Positions 20,163-29,236 of a stretch of DNA of 64,000 bases are shown here, piece after piece. The stretch is from Moritella sp. JT01 (lineage in GTDB: Bacteria; Pseudomonadota; Gammaproteobacteria; Enterobacterales; Moritellaceae). Position numbers and translations under genes: made by a program. The stretch is taken from the NCBI RefSeq assembly GCF_001574435.1, contig NZ_LOCN01000003.1, forward strand, positions 181-64,180, read 5' to 3'. The notes under the pieces were generated by a model. That model did not search any database. It saw only the letters and a list, made by a program, of their open reading frames with translations, and was not told the DNA's origin. Within the stretch, counting starts at the first letter, position 1. The number at the start of each line of letters is the position of its first letter.

Positions 20163-20876
20163 ATGGCAACTCCACATATTAATGCAGAAAAAGGTGATTT
20201 CGCTGAAACGGTATTATTCCCAGGTGATCCACTACGCGCTAAATACATCGCAGAAACATTCTTAGAAGATATAAAGCAAGTGAATGACGTGCGTAACATG
20301 TTAGGTTTCACGGGCACTTACAAAGGTAAACGTATTTCTGTTATGGCTTCTGGAATGGGCGTTCCGTCTTGCTCTATCTATGCAAAAGAGCTAATTACAG
20401 AATTCGGTGTTAAAAATCTGATCCGTATTGGTAGCTGTGGTGCGATTAGCACTGACGTTAAAGTACGTGATGTTGTGATCGGCATGGGGGCATCGACTGA
20501 TTCTGGGGTTAATCGCGCACGTTTTGATGGTTATGATTTTGCGGCTATCGCATCATGGGAGTTATTAAGTAAAGTAACACGTGCAGCTAAAGCATGTAAT
20601 ATTGATGTGAAAGTTGGCAACATTTTCACCGCCGATTTATTCTACACACCAAAGCCTGAATCATTTGATACAATGGAAAAATTGGGGATATTAGGTGTAG
20701 AAATGGAAGCTGCTGGTCTATACGGCGTTGCTGCTGAATTCGGCGCAAATGCTATTTGTATCTGTACTGTATCTGATCACATCCGTACTGGTGAAGTTAC
20801 AACGGCTGAAGAACGTCAATTAACATTCAATGACATGATCATCATGGCATTAGAGTCTGTGTTAATCGAAGACTAA
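20163..20876 (+). CDS. deoD: Purine nucleoside phosphorylase
   Basis: DeoD phosphorolyses purine (deoxy)nucleosides; it is the hexameric bacterial type. The 237-residue protein starts [15 protein letters not shown], almost identical to E. coli DeoD. It carries [18 protein letters not shown] (phosphate-binding GDPLR), [30 protein letters not shown] (ribose-binding Glu) and CTVSDHI (catalytic Asp). ATG 20163 is chosen on this N-terminus; an upstream in-frame ATG adds 12 non-conserved residues. Confidence 0.97.
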   Translation: MATPHINAEKGDFAETVLFPGDPLRAKYIAETFLEDIKQVNDVRNMLGFTGTYKGKRISVMASGMGVPSCSIYAKELITEFGVKNLIRIGSCGAISTDVKVRDVVIGMGASTDSGVNRARFDGYDFAAIASWELLSKVTRAAKACNIDVKVGNIFTADLFYTPKPESFDTMEKLGILGVEMEAAGLYGVAAEFGANAICICTVSDHIRTGEVTTAEERQLTFNDMIIMALESVLIED

Positions 20877-20893
20877 TACCTAGTTTTATTGAT

Positions 20894-20927
20894 AATGCCC
20901 GCTAATGCAAATTGGTGGGCATTTTTT
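20894..20927 (+). terminator. Rho-independent terminator of the deo operon
   Basis: AATGCCCGC pairs with GTGGGCATT (one G-U) across a 12-nt loop and is followed by five T. It closes the deoCABD unit. Confidence 0.88.
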
Positions 20928-21046
20928 ATCTGTAATATCCTACTATGAGTACTCTCACTCGTGTGATATTGATGAACGCTTGTATCAACAGCATGCAAGG
21001 TTTACACTTATCCCACATTCCTTATTCCTTGTTAAAAGAGAACATA

Positions 21047-22717
21047 ATGGCTGGTCCTCAGTTTATTTATTCGATGCATCGTGTTGGCAAAATTGTGCCA
21101 CCGAAGCGTCATATTCTTAAAGATATCTCACTCAGTTTCTATCCAGGCGCTAAGATCGGCGTATTGGGTCTAAACGGCTCTGGTAAATCAAGCTTATTAC
21201 GTATCATGGCTGGCGTAGATCAAGACTTCGAAGGTGAAGCGCGTCCATTAGCGGGTACTAAAATTGGTTACTTACCGCAAGAACCCGTTCTAGATCTAGA
21301 AAAAACAGTACGTGAAGTTGTTGAAGAAGCGATTTCAGAATTGAAAGATGCAATGGCTGGTCTTGACCAAGTGTATGCTGATTATGCCGAACCGGATGCG
21401 GATTTTGATAAGCTAGCGAAGAAACAAGAAAAGTTTGAAGCTATTATTCAAGCACACGATGGTCACAACATCGAAAACCAACTAGAGCGTGCTGCGGATG
21501 CATTACGTTTACCTGAATGGGACAAAAAAATTAAACTCCTATCGGGTGGTGAACGTCGCCGTGTTGCTATCTGTCGTTTGTTACTTGAAAAACCAGACAT
21601 GCTACTACTTGACGAACCAACTAACCATTTGGATGCAGAATCTGTGGCTTGGTTAGAACGCTACCTACACGACTATGAAGGCACTGTTGTTGCTATTACG
21701 CATGATAGATATTTCCTTGATAATGTAGCCGGTTGGATCTTAGAGCTTGACCGTGGTGAAGGTATTCCATGGGAAGGTAACTACTCGTCTTGGTTAGAAC
21801 AAAAAGATGAGCGTTTGGCACAAGAGTCATCAAAAGAAAGCGCACGCAAAAAGTCGATTGAAAAAGAATTAGAATGGGTACGTTCAAATCCGAAAGGCCG
21901 CCAAGCGAAAAGTAAAGCACGTATGGCGCGTTTTGAAGAGCTTAACCAATCAGATTACCAACGTCGTAACGAAACCAATGAACTGTTTATCCCACCGGGT
22001 GAGCGTTTAGGCGACAAGGTAATTGAAGTTGAAAACCTAGGTAAAGCCTATGATGGTCGCGTATTAATTGACGACTTATCATTCTCTATGCCAAAAGGCG
22101 CAATCGTCGGTATTATCGGTCCCAATGGTGCAGGTAAATCAACGTTATTCAAAATGCTAGATGGCACTGAATCACCAGACTCGGGGTCTATCTCAATCGG
22201 TGAATCAGTGCAAATTGCCAGTGTTGATCAGTTCCGTGATCACATGAACGGCGAGAACACAGTGTGGCAAGAATTGTCAGACGGCCTTGATATCATCAAG
22301 ATCGGTAACTTTGAAATGCCATCGCGTGCTTATTGCAGCCGTTTTAACTTTAAAGGTACCGACCAGCAGAAACGTGTTGGTCACCTGTCGGGTGGTGAAC
22401 GTGGTCGTTTACACTTAGCTAAATTGCTACAAGCTGGTGGTAACGTATTACTGCTGGATGAGCCAACCAATGACTTGGATATCGAGACATTACGTGCACT
22501 TGAAGAAGCAATTCTCGAGTTCCCAGGTTGTGCGATGGTTATTTCCCATGACCGTTGGTTCCTTGATCGTATCGCGACGCATATCTTAGATTACCGTGAT
22601 GAAGGTAAAGTGAACTTCTACGAAGGTAACTACACAGATTACGAAGGCTGGTTGAAGAAAACCTTAGGGCCAGAGGCGACACAACCGCACCGTATTAAAT
22701 ACAAACGCATTAGTTAA
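21047..22717 (+). CDS. ettA: Energy-dependent translational throttle protein EttA (ABC-F)
   Basis: EttA is a ribosome-bound ABC-F ATPase that gates entry into elongation according to the ATP/ADP ratio. The 556 residues (E. coli 555) hold two ABC domains. Walker A motifs are GLNGSGKSS (about 41-49) and GPNGAGKST, signatures are LSGGERRR and LSGGERGR, and Walker B motifs are LLLDEPTNHLD and LLLDEPTNDLD. The linker with ERKEL-type coiled coil (KSIEKELEWVRSNPKGRQ) lies between. ATG 21047 gives the conserved start FIYSMHRVGKIVPPKR; an in-frame upstream extension of 34 residues is not conserved. Confidence 0.95.
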   Translation: MAGPQFIYSMHRVGKIVPPKRHILKDISLSFYPGAKIGVLGLNGSGKSSLLRIMAGVDQDFEGEARPLAGTKIGYLPQEPVLDLEKTVREVVEEAISELKDAMAGLDQVYADYAEPDADFDKLAKKQEKFEAIIQAHDGHNIENQLERAADALRLPEWDKKIKLLSGGERRRVAICRLLLEKPDMLLLDEPTNHLDAESVAWLERYLHDYEGTVVAITHDRYFLDNVAGWILELDRGEGIPWEGNYSSWLEQKDERLAQESSKESARKKSIEKELEWVRSNPKGRQAKSKARMARFEELNQSDYQRRNETNELFIPPGERLGDKVIEVENLGKAYDGRVLIDDLSFSMPKGAIVGIIGPNGAGKSTLFKMLDGTESPDSGSISIGESVQIASVDQFRDHMNGENTVWQELSDGLDIIKIGNFEMPSRAYCSRFNFKGTDQQKRVGHLSGGERGRLHLAKLLQAGGNVLLLDEPTNDLDIETLRALEEAILEFPGCAMVISHDRWFLDRIATHILDYRDEGKVNFYEGNYTDYEGWLKKTLGPEATQPHRIKYKRIS

Positions 22718-22765
22718 TCTTGCCGTCATCTTTGACGAAATAACGACAAATGTGAATTAAGAGTA

Positions 22766-22800
22766 AAAGCCTGTAATTATGATATTACGGGCTTTTTTTT
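22766..22800 (+). terminator. Rho-independent terminator of ettA
   Basis: AAAGCCTGTAAT pairs with ATTACGGGCTTT (one G-U), followed by a run of eight T. Confidence 0.9.
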
Positions 22801-22944
22801 GCTTGTTTTATTCACTGTGTATAATGGCTTTATCTTTAAATCACGATGAGATGTGGTTATTGCTCTGATTTGAAATGGAGAATAAGTTGTTGTTCGTTCA
22901 GTGTTTGTGATGAAATTTTGATTTCGATTTAACAACTTGGCAGA

Positions 22945-24615
22945 ATGGCGACACAACATAAACAATGGATTGTTTTATTCCCTGTGACTTTTATTAAATA
23001 CGCTATTTTCATCACCCTCACCTTATCTTTCAGTATTGGCACTTTTACAGTACGAGCTGAATATAAAACCGAGCATGTTCGTATTTTATTGCCGCCTACG
23101 TCGATAGTTCAATCTGCGGGTTACTATATGGCGCAGCATAAGGGGTTTTTCAGTGCGCAGGGTTTTAATGCTGACTTAATTTCGATGCGTTCTCATCAAT
23201 CAATCAGCCAAGCTGTCGATCAAGGAGAGGCCGAATACGGGGTGACGAATGCGGATGTATTGATTGCAAAAGCCAATGGCCGGGCACTCGTTGCCATTGC
23301 TGCCATATTTCAACACTCTCCGAGTGCTTTATTAGTATTAAAAAACAAAGGCATGAATAAGTTAGCCGATTTAAATGATAAGCGGGTGCTGTTACTACCT
23401 GAATTTAAAGATATTGAAGTGCTCAGTTTATTACGTAAACAGCATATTCATTCAATTAATATCTTATCCCCTTCGGTCACACGTGATATTACGACTTTAG
23501 TAAACAATCAATTTGACGCCCTCAGCATTAATTTAACCCGTGGCCCCTATAACGCCGTACGTCAGGGCGTGGAACCGATTATTTTTATGCCAAAAGATTA
23601 TGGTATCGATTTTTACAGTGGCTTCTTATTTACCAGCGTAACAGAAGCAAGCTTAAACCCCGAACGTGTCGCTGCAGTACGGACGGCGGTGTTACAGGGA
23701 TGGGAATACGCATTAACACATACCGAAGAAACGCTTGATGTATTGGTGGCGTTGAATCAACCGTTACCGTCGGCTGCTTTGGATGTATTACGTAATCAAT
23801 TTAAATATCAGTTAATCACTATGCGGGATTACATTTTGCCTGATTTTGTGCCCTTGGGGTATATTAATCGCCAGCATCTTGTTGATATTCAACAGCAACT
23901 TATTGATCTTAATTTTATTTCACAAGGCAGTGATTTTAGTCAGTTTATTTATACGCCGCCCCGCGCCAAAATAGACTGGCAAGTGTGGGGCGTTTGGGTC
24001 AAAGTTATCGTCGTGGCGTTATTATTTAATGGTTTGTGGTTATTTTATTTGTTAATCATCAACCAAAGGTTAAAACGCGAAGTACTGGAAAGAAGGCGTG
24101 CCGAGCAACAGGTTCGGTATGCAGCGATGCATGATAACTTAACTGGGCTAGCAAACCGGGCGCAGCTGATGGAGACACTTGAACATATTCTGCCGCTGGC
24201 TAAAAAAGGCAAGATAACACCGGTATTATTGTTCATGGATCTGGACCGCTTTAAGTTAGTCAACGACCGCTATGGGCATGCGGCAGGAGATGAACTACTT
24301 ATTGCCGCTGCGCAGCGTATGTCACGTTTACTCGGCGCGCCAGGCGAGTTATTAACGCGGTTAGGCGGGGATGAATTTGTGGTTTTACTGACAAACTCTA
24401 ATCTCCGCTATGCAGGTCAACTAAGTGAACAAATCGAACGTACTTTATTACAATCATTCGCCTTATCTGTGTGTAATGTATCTATCGGCATTAGCATTGG
24501 TTATAACGTTTATCAGCACGATATGAGCGCTGATGAGCTATTGACAGGTGCAGATAACCAGATGTACGAAATAAAAAGTGAGCATCATCAAAAAAGAAAG
24601 CAAATAGTCTGTTAA
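22945..24615 (+). CDS. Membrane diguanylate cyclase with periplasmic NMT1/THI5-like sensor
   Basis: The 556-residue protein has a signal anchor (about 10-38). A periplasmic solute-binding domain of the NMT1/THI5 type (about 42-330) follows, with HVRILLPPTS and SAGYYMAQHKGFFSAQGFNADLI. A transmembrane helix lies near 352-375. A cytoplasmic GGDEF domain (about 390-550) contains HDNLTGLANRA, DLDRFKLVND and LGGDEF. No RxxD inhibitory site precedes GGDEF (APGE there) and there is no EAL domain. The design suggests c-di-GMP synthesis controlled by a small periplasmic ligand; the NMT1 family binds pyrimidine or aromatic compounds, but the ligand here is unknown. The next gene is a PilZ protein. Confidence 0.85.
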   Translation: MATQHKQWIVLFPVTFIKYAIFITLTLSFSIGTFTVRAEYKTEHVRILLPPTSIVQSAGYYMAQHKGFFSAQGFNADLISMRSHQSISQAVDQGEAEYGVTNADVLIAKANGRALVAIAAIFQHSPSALLVLKNKGMNKLADLNDKRVLLLPEFKDIEVLSLLRKQHIHSINILSPSVTRDITTLVNNQFDALSINLTRGPYNAVRQGVEPIIFMPKDYGIDFYSGFLFTSVTEASLNPERVAAVRTAVLQGWEYALTHTEETLDVLVALNQPLPSAALDVLRNQFKYQLITMRDYILPDFVPLGYINRQHLVDIQQQLIDLNFISQGSDFSQFIYTPPRAKIDWQVWGVWVKVIVVALLFNGLWLFYLLIINQRLKREVLERRRAEQQVRYAAMHDNLTGLANRAQLMETLEHILPLAKKGKITPVLLFMDLDRFKLVNDRYGHAAGDELLIAAAQRMSRLLGAPGELLTRLGGDEFVVLLTNSNLRYAGQLSEQIERTLLQSFALSVCNVSIGISIGYNVYQHDMSADELLTGADNQMYEIKSEHHQKRKQIVC

Positions 24616-24829
24616 GTGGCACTTATTTTGCTTGTTTCTCGTTATTATCTATTACTTGACGCTTTGTACGTGTACTCAGTAGTAACGAGCAGACTTTTCC
24701 CTGTAAATAACGATGGTCGTGTTTTCTATGTCATCCCTTACCGATGCATTTGACCGTCGCTTATTTTAGTCGTAAGTGTCTAGCCGTAATAGTTGTATTC
24801 ATTTTCCTATTTAAGCAGTGATCGCCAGC

Positions 24830-27190
24830 ATGGAATTATCTCATTACGCCGACGTAATTAAAAAATTAACGACCTTGTATCATGAACCTGATTTTAGTCT
24901 TTTGTTCGCACAGTTGACTGAAGGTGAAACGAACAGTAAACGTTTTTTGATCAAGATGGAGGTCAATCGCCTTTCTGCGCTGACTCGGCGGATCCTCGAT
25001 TTTCGTCAACGCGGTGATAGTGGCGCGGTAGCGTATGAGTATGATGATATTTTACATCACATTAATCCAGTCGAAATTAAGCTTTTAGAAACATTATTAG
25101 CCCAGCACCAAGGTAATTATACGCTGGGTATCTATGAAGAAGTATTGGCTTTTCATCAACGTGAACGCAGTAAACCGGTGAATGAGCGCAATGTGATAAC
25201 GGTTGAACCCGCAGCTAAATTTGCAGTCGAACCGATTCAGTATGCGTCATATTTTGTGCGTAACGAAGAGCGTATGCACTACAGTTCTGCGATAAAAATG
25301 CGGTTTGGCGACCGTGTTATTGATGCCATGACCTCCGATTTATCCACCAGTGGCATTAAAGTCAAAGTGAATAAAAGTCACGGCATTGTGATCGGCAGCG
25401 TAGTGAATGTGAACTTTTCGAGCTTACGCCAAGAATATGCGAACCATTTATTACGTGATTTTTTTACTTATAAACTCATGGGCATCGATGAAGAAGAGAA
25501 GTTTGATTATTTACGTTTAATGCGGATTGACGAGAATAATGAATTAGATACCTTTATCAGTAAATTGATCGCGCAAAATAAAAGTAAATACAAAGTTAAC
25601 GTCCGTTATCAAGAAGAGAATGTCGTTGTAAAAGGGTATGAACAGTTCTTTTTACCACGAATGTCAGGCTTACCCTTGTATATCTCGGGTGATGAACAGC
25701 CTGTATTGAGTCATTTGTTGTTGAATGAAAATAATCGTGGTGTATACGATTATTGGATCAATGAAGAATCTAAAAGTCAGCTTGAAGCATGTTGGCAGAC
25801 ACCTTGGATGCAAGGGTTACTACAGACCAAGAAAAGTATTGAAACGACCATTTACAGTTTTTATTATACGCAGAATGGGCGATTGTACTTTTACGCCGCC
25901 GACGCGATTAGTTTGGCTAAGTCAGGTTTGAAGGCCTTATTTTTGTCTTTTGCTTGTCAACGTCCTAATTTCAGGGCATTTAAATTTTCATTATACCCGT
26001 CAGTGTTTGATGAAAATAAACATTTACTGGAAGCTGAAAGTCACCAACAGCCGATAGGGTCGACAGCGCTCACGGCATTACAAGATATTCGTTGGGTGGG
26101 ATTACTGCAAGACATTACCAATGAAAATATTCTGAATGATTATAAAGCGTATGCGCAGCACGGCAGTGACTTTAACCAGTTGCATCAATATCGTTTACCG
26201 GCTGCGGATCAACGCGCGATATTAGCCCAGTTTAAGTTTGTACAATTACGTAAAGAAGCCCGATTCAGTTACAAAACGGCGATTGTCGTGAGTCATACCG
26301 AACGTAGTATCAAAGGTTGGAGTAATGATTTTTCGACGGAAGGATTACAGATCGAATTAGAATCGCCGTTGGATGTACAGATCGGTCATCGCGTTTACCT
26401 TGAACTGCCGATGTTACAAAAACTGTCGAAGAAAATAGCGCTCGCCAATTTACCTTACAGTGTTGTTGGCTGTAATAAAGCGAAAACAATTCTACACTTG
26501 CAGATCGTCGGTGATAAAGAGGCGCACATTGGCTGTAAATTCTTTAGTTTGTTGATCAGTAGTAATAAAGACAAGTTAAAAAGTACTCCAGAGCCAACGC
26601 AATCACCGGGTGTCACCGCGGTACTACGGAATATGTATTGCCAGCATTTAGCGACTATGCCCTTGTATATTCATAAGGTAAACACGAGTTACCAGATGGA
26701 CAGGATAGGCATTAGCCCGAACGAAAATAGTTTAGCACCGCTGTTTGAATATTTTGGGCAAGCTGAATCCCGCTATAATCTGTACCCTCTGTTATCAGAT
26801 AATAATATTAAACAGGTTTTCGATGATGCATTAGCCGGGTTAGAACCCACTTATCGCCCTTGGCAGCAGGTGCTTTATATTTCGATTGCAGCCAGTGATT
26901 CGGTAGTCACAACGCGATTTGAAAAAGATTTTAGTGATGAGCATGAACGCCGCCAGTTCATTACCCATAGTTTACAAAAAGGCGTTTTCTTTGCGATCCA
27001 AGTGATGCTGTCTCGTACTGGGCGGCCGGATATGGAGTACATTGAAAAAGAACTTAACTACGTTAGCCATTATGCGATACACAGAGCACAAAAGCTTGAA
27101 GACGAATTATGGAGTGTACGCGGAGTGGTGGATCTGATTGATGTGTCTGATGAGTTGTTGTATCGACTCGGTTTACGCCGTATGCGTTAG
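24830..27190 (+). CDS. Double-PilZ-domain c-di-GMP effector (PlzD-like)
   Basis: The 786-residue cytoplasmic protein has two complete PilZ signatures. One is RNEER (about 144-148) with DLSTSG about 25 residues later; the other is RKEAR (about 474) with DFSTEG near 500. Both have the RxxxR and D/NxSxxG residues that hold c-di-GMP. The rest is not recognisable. Size and position beside serB match V. cholerae PlzD (VC2344, next to serB), from memory. I chose ATG 24830; a GTG four codons upstream is also possible, and neither has a strong Shine-Dalgarno. It is probably functionally linked to the diguanylate cyclase encoded 214 nt upstream. Confidence 0.82.
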   Translation: MELSHYADVIKKLTTLYHEPDFSLLFAQLTEGETNSKRFLIKMEVNRLSALTRRILDFRQRGDSGAVAYEYDDILHHINPVEIKLLETLLAQHQGNYTLGIYEEVLAFHQRERSKPVNERNVITVEPAAKFAVEPIQYASYFVRNEERMHYSSAIKMRFGDRVIDAMTSDLSTSGIKVKVNKSHGIVIGSVVNVNFSSLRQEYANHLLRDFFTYKLMGIDEEEKFDYLRLMRIDENNELDTFISKLIAQNKSKYKVNVRYQEENVVVKGYEQFFLPRMSGLPLYISGDEQPVLSHLLLNENNRGVYDYWINEESKSQLEACWQTPWMQGLLQTKKSIETTIYSFYYTQNGRLYFYAADAISLAKSGLKALFLSFACQRPNFRAFKFSLYPSVFDENKHLLEAESHQQPIGSTALTALQDIRWVGLLQDITNENILNDYKAYAQHGSDFNQLHQYRLPAADQRAILAQFKFVQLRKEARFSYKTAIVVSHTERSIKGWSNDFSTEGLQIELESPLDVQIGHRVYLELPMLQKLSKKIALANLPYSVVGCNKAKTILHLQIVGDKEAHIGCKFFSLLISSNKDKLKSTPEPTQSPGVTAVLRNMYCQHLATMPLYIHKVNTSYQMDRIGISPNENSLAPLFEYFGQAESRYNLYPLLSDNNIKQVFDDALAGLEPTYRPWQQVLYISIAASDSVVTTRFEKDFSDEHERRQFITHSLQKGVFFAIQVMLSRTGRPDMEYIEKELNYVSHYAIHRAQKLEDELWSVRGVVDLIDVSDELLYRLGLRRMR

Positions 27191-27219
27191 TTAGCGTTGA
27201 TCTATTGAGTCTATTGATT

Positions 27220-27259
27220 AATAGAGTCCACGTAAACAACCGCTCACGTGGACTCTATT
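27220..27259. terminator. Bidirectional terminator between plzD-like gene and serB
   Basis: A perfect 14-bp stem (AATAGAGTCCACGT / ACGTGGACTCTATT) has a 12-nt loop and lies between convergent genes. A/T-rich flanks are present but no long T-run. Confidence 0.75.
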
Positions 27260-27273
27260 CATTTTAAATTAGG

Positions 27274-28425
27274 TTACGACCAGCTTGCGTCCACACAGCT
27301 CGCGGCCTGTAGCAGTCCGACTAGCCCTTCTAGATCATGATGATTTAATGCCACTTGCGCTTGCTGTTGGACAATCGGTTTAGCATGAATGGCCACACCG
27401 AGTGCCGCACTTTTCAACATGATTAAATCATTAGCGCCATCACCAATCGCGACTGTTTGCTGCGGGGCAATTTGATATTCCTGTGCGAGTGCTTGCAGGG
27501 TATCGGCTTTCACCTGCGCATCAACAATATCGCCAATAACCTGACCCGTTAAGATACCATCGACGATTTCGAGTTCATTGGCATAAACAGCATCAAACCC
27601 TAAATCATCTTGTAGACGCTTAGCAAAGTAAGTAAACCCGCCTGACGCGATCGCTACTTTCCAGTTTGCTTGGTGCAAGGTGGCAATCAATAACTCTAAA
27701 CCGGGCATTAGTGGCATGGCATCGGCAACTTGGGTTAATACGCTTTCTGGGCAGTTGGTTAGCGTCGCCACGCGCGAACGTAGGCTTTCAGAAAAATCTA
27801 ATTCACCATTCATGGCGCTCGCTGTTACCGCTGCGACTTGTTCACCGACGCCTGCCAGTTTAGCTATTTCATCAATACATTCAATTTGAATGGTCGTTGA
27901 ATCCATATCCATTAATACCACCCCCGGTTGCTTTAAACTCGGTAGTGTTTGGCTTAATGCATAATCAACATGGTAATCATTACCCCAGCTTGCTAACGTA
28001 TCTTTAAATTGCTGCTGTAGTTCATCTGATAACGTGGTAAAGCCTAAAACAATAATGTCACCTTGATTGGCTGTTGTTGCGCATTGGGCTTGCTTGTCGG
28101 TTAATGCGTTATGGTTTAATGCATAGTTCGCTGGTGGATATAGGGTAATATCACCTGCACCTTGCATTGACAGCTGCAGTTGACTCAATGCTGACAGTAG
28201 GTTGAGCAGCGCGTCACTTGTTATACATGGCGCGATTAAAGTGAGATAATAGTAACTACTGTTATCACTACTATTTCGGCTATTTATTGGCAGTTCTTGC
28301 GCCGAAATATTAAATTGACCCTGACAATAAGTGACATGTTTTATTTCAGTGCTTTGCAAGGTTAACAATTGTGGCCATGCTATTGGCGGAGTATTACTAA
28401 ATAAAGTCTCAGCGAGTTGAGTCAT
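27274..28425 (-). CDS. serB: Phosphoserine phosphatase
   Basis: SerB makes L-serine from phosphoserine, the last biosynthetic step. The 383-residue HAD-family protein is longer than E. coli SerB (322) in its variable N-terminal ACT-like half. The catalytic half starts with the DxDST motif MDMDSTTIQ (Asp173/Asp175), then GELDFSESLRSRV, ASGGFTYF, and GDGANDLIML (motif III). It is divergent from the ytjB-like gene, an arrangement also seen in E. coli. Confidence 0.95.
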   Translation of the reverse strand: MTQLAETLFSNTPPIAWPQLLTLQSTEIKHVTYCQGQFNISAQELPINSRNSSDNSSYYYLTLIAPCITSDALLNLLSALSQLQLSMQGAGDITLYPPANYALNHNALTDKQAQCATTANQGDIIVLGFTTLSDELQQQFKDTLASWGNDYHVDYALSQTLPSLKQPGVVLMDMDSTTIQIECIDEIAKLAGVGEQVAAVTASAMNGELDFSESLRSRVATLTNCPESVLTQVADAMPLMPGLELLIATLHQANWKVAIASGGFTYFAKRLQDDLGFDAVYANELEIVDGILTGQVIGDIVDAQVKADTLQALAQEYQIAPQQTVAIGDGANDLIMLKSAALGVAIHAKPIVQQQAQVALNHHDLEGLVGLLQAASCVDASWS

Positions 28426-28527
28426 TTTGCTACTAATCCTTGTAATCGATAGGTTACTGCTAGCAAAGATAACGTATTCGACTTAAAATTGCGATTCGTA
28501 ATTACGGTATTCAGAAAGGAGCTCGTT

Positions 28528-29232
28528 GTGGTTAAAGGCAAGAATAATGACAATCCTGTAAATACAGAGCTGGTTCCGCATGAACCACATTTAGCGACGA
28601 ACCAGACGACCAAGTATAATCAAGATGGTAAATCTAATGGCCGTAATAAGTTCTTAAAGCGTCAAACTTCATTATTGATTGCGTTAAGTCTTAGTTCATT
28701 CTTCATTTTTATAGCGATCTCGTTATATGACAATGTCACGGCCTCTCGTTATCACCAGGTTGATATGTTGGTGCATTCATTATTGGATTATCCGACCAAA
28801 ATGGCGGCTAACTTGATTGTCGCACGTGAGTCGACCGATCGTAATACCAGCATTAACAGTAAAAAACAGCTCCAACAGCTGGTGGATGAAGTCAGCGAAA
28901 ATCAGTATGTCACTAGCCTGCATATTTTTGCTGAAGATGGTAAGTTATTAAGTTCTTCTCAAGAAGACTATATGGCAGAATTATTGGCTAAAAAACAATA
29001 TGCAGCACCCAAGGGGGTGCGTGTTTATCTCAAACCGATATTGGCAGACAACAAACCTGTGGGTTTTTTACAGTTGCATTTTAGTTATCAACAAATGCTT
29101 AAAACCTTCACTATTTTCCAGTTTGACGCCACTAAGTCTATTTTAATCTTGTTTCTGTTGTTATTGCTGTTTGGTGTCATTATCGGTGTGACGATCAACC
29201 GCGTTCATCATAAGTTTCGTTCAAAAGGGTAA
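28528..29232 (+). CDS. YtjB/Smp (AhpA)-family membrane protein
   Basis: The 234-residue protein has a transmembrane helix near the N-terminus (about 48-68), an extracytoplasmic domain of about 130 residues, and a second helix near the C-terminus (about 205-225). This matches the Smp/YtjB family that lies divergent from serB in gammaproteobacteria; in Vibrio a member is called AhpA. The biochemical role is not established. I chose GTG 28528 because AAAGGAG lies 6 nt before it. An in-frame ATG 39 nt upstream has no such site. mpl follows after 4 nt, so the two are cotranscribed. Confidence 0.75.
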   Translation: MVKGKNNDNPVNTELVPHEPHLATNQTTKYNQDGKSNGRNKFLKRQTSLLIALSLSSFFIFIAISLYDNVTASRYHQVDMLVHSLLDYPTKMAANLIVARESTDRNTSINSKKQLQQLVDEVSENQYVTSLHIFAEDGKLLSSSQEDYMAELLAKKQYAAPKGVRVYLKPILADNKPVGFLQLHFSYQQMLKTFTIFQFDATKSILILFLLLLLFGVIIGVTINRVHHKFRSKG

Positions 29233-29236
29233 TAAA

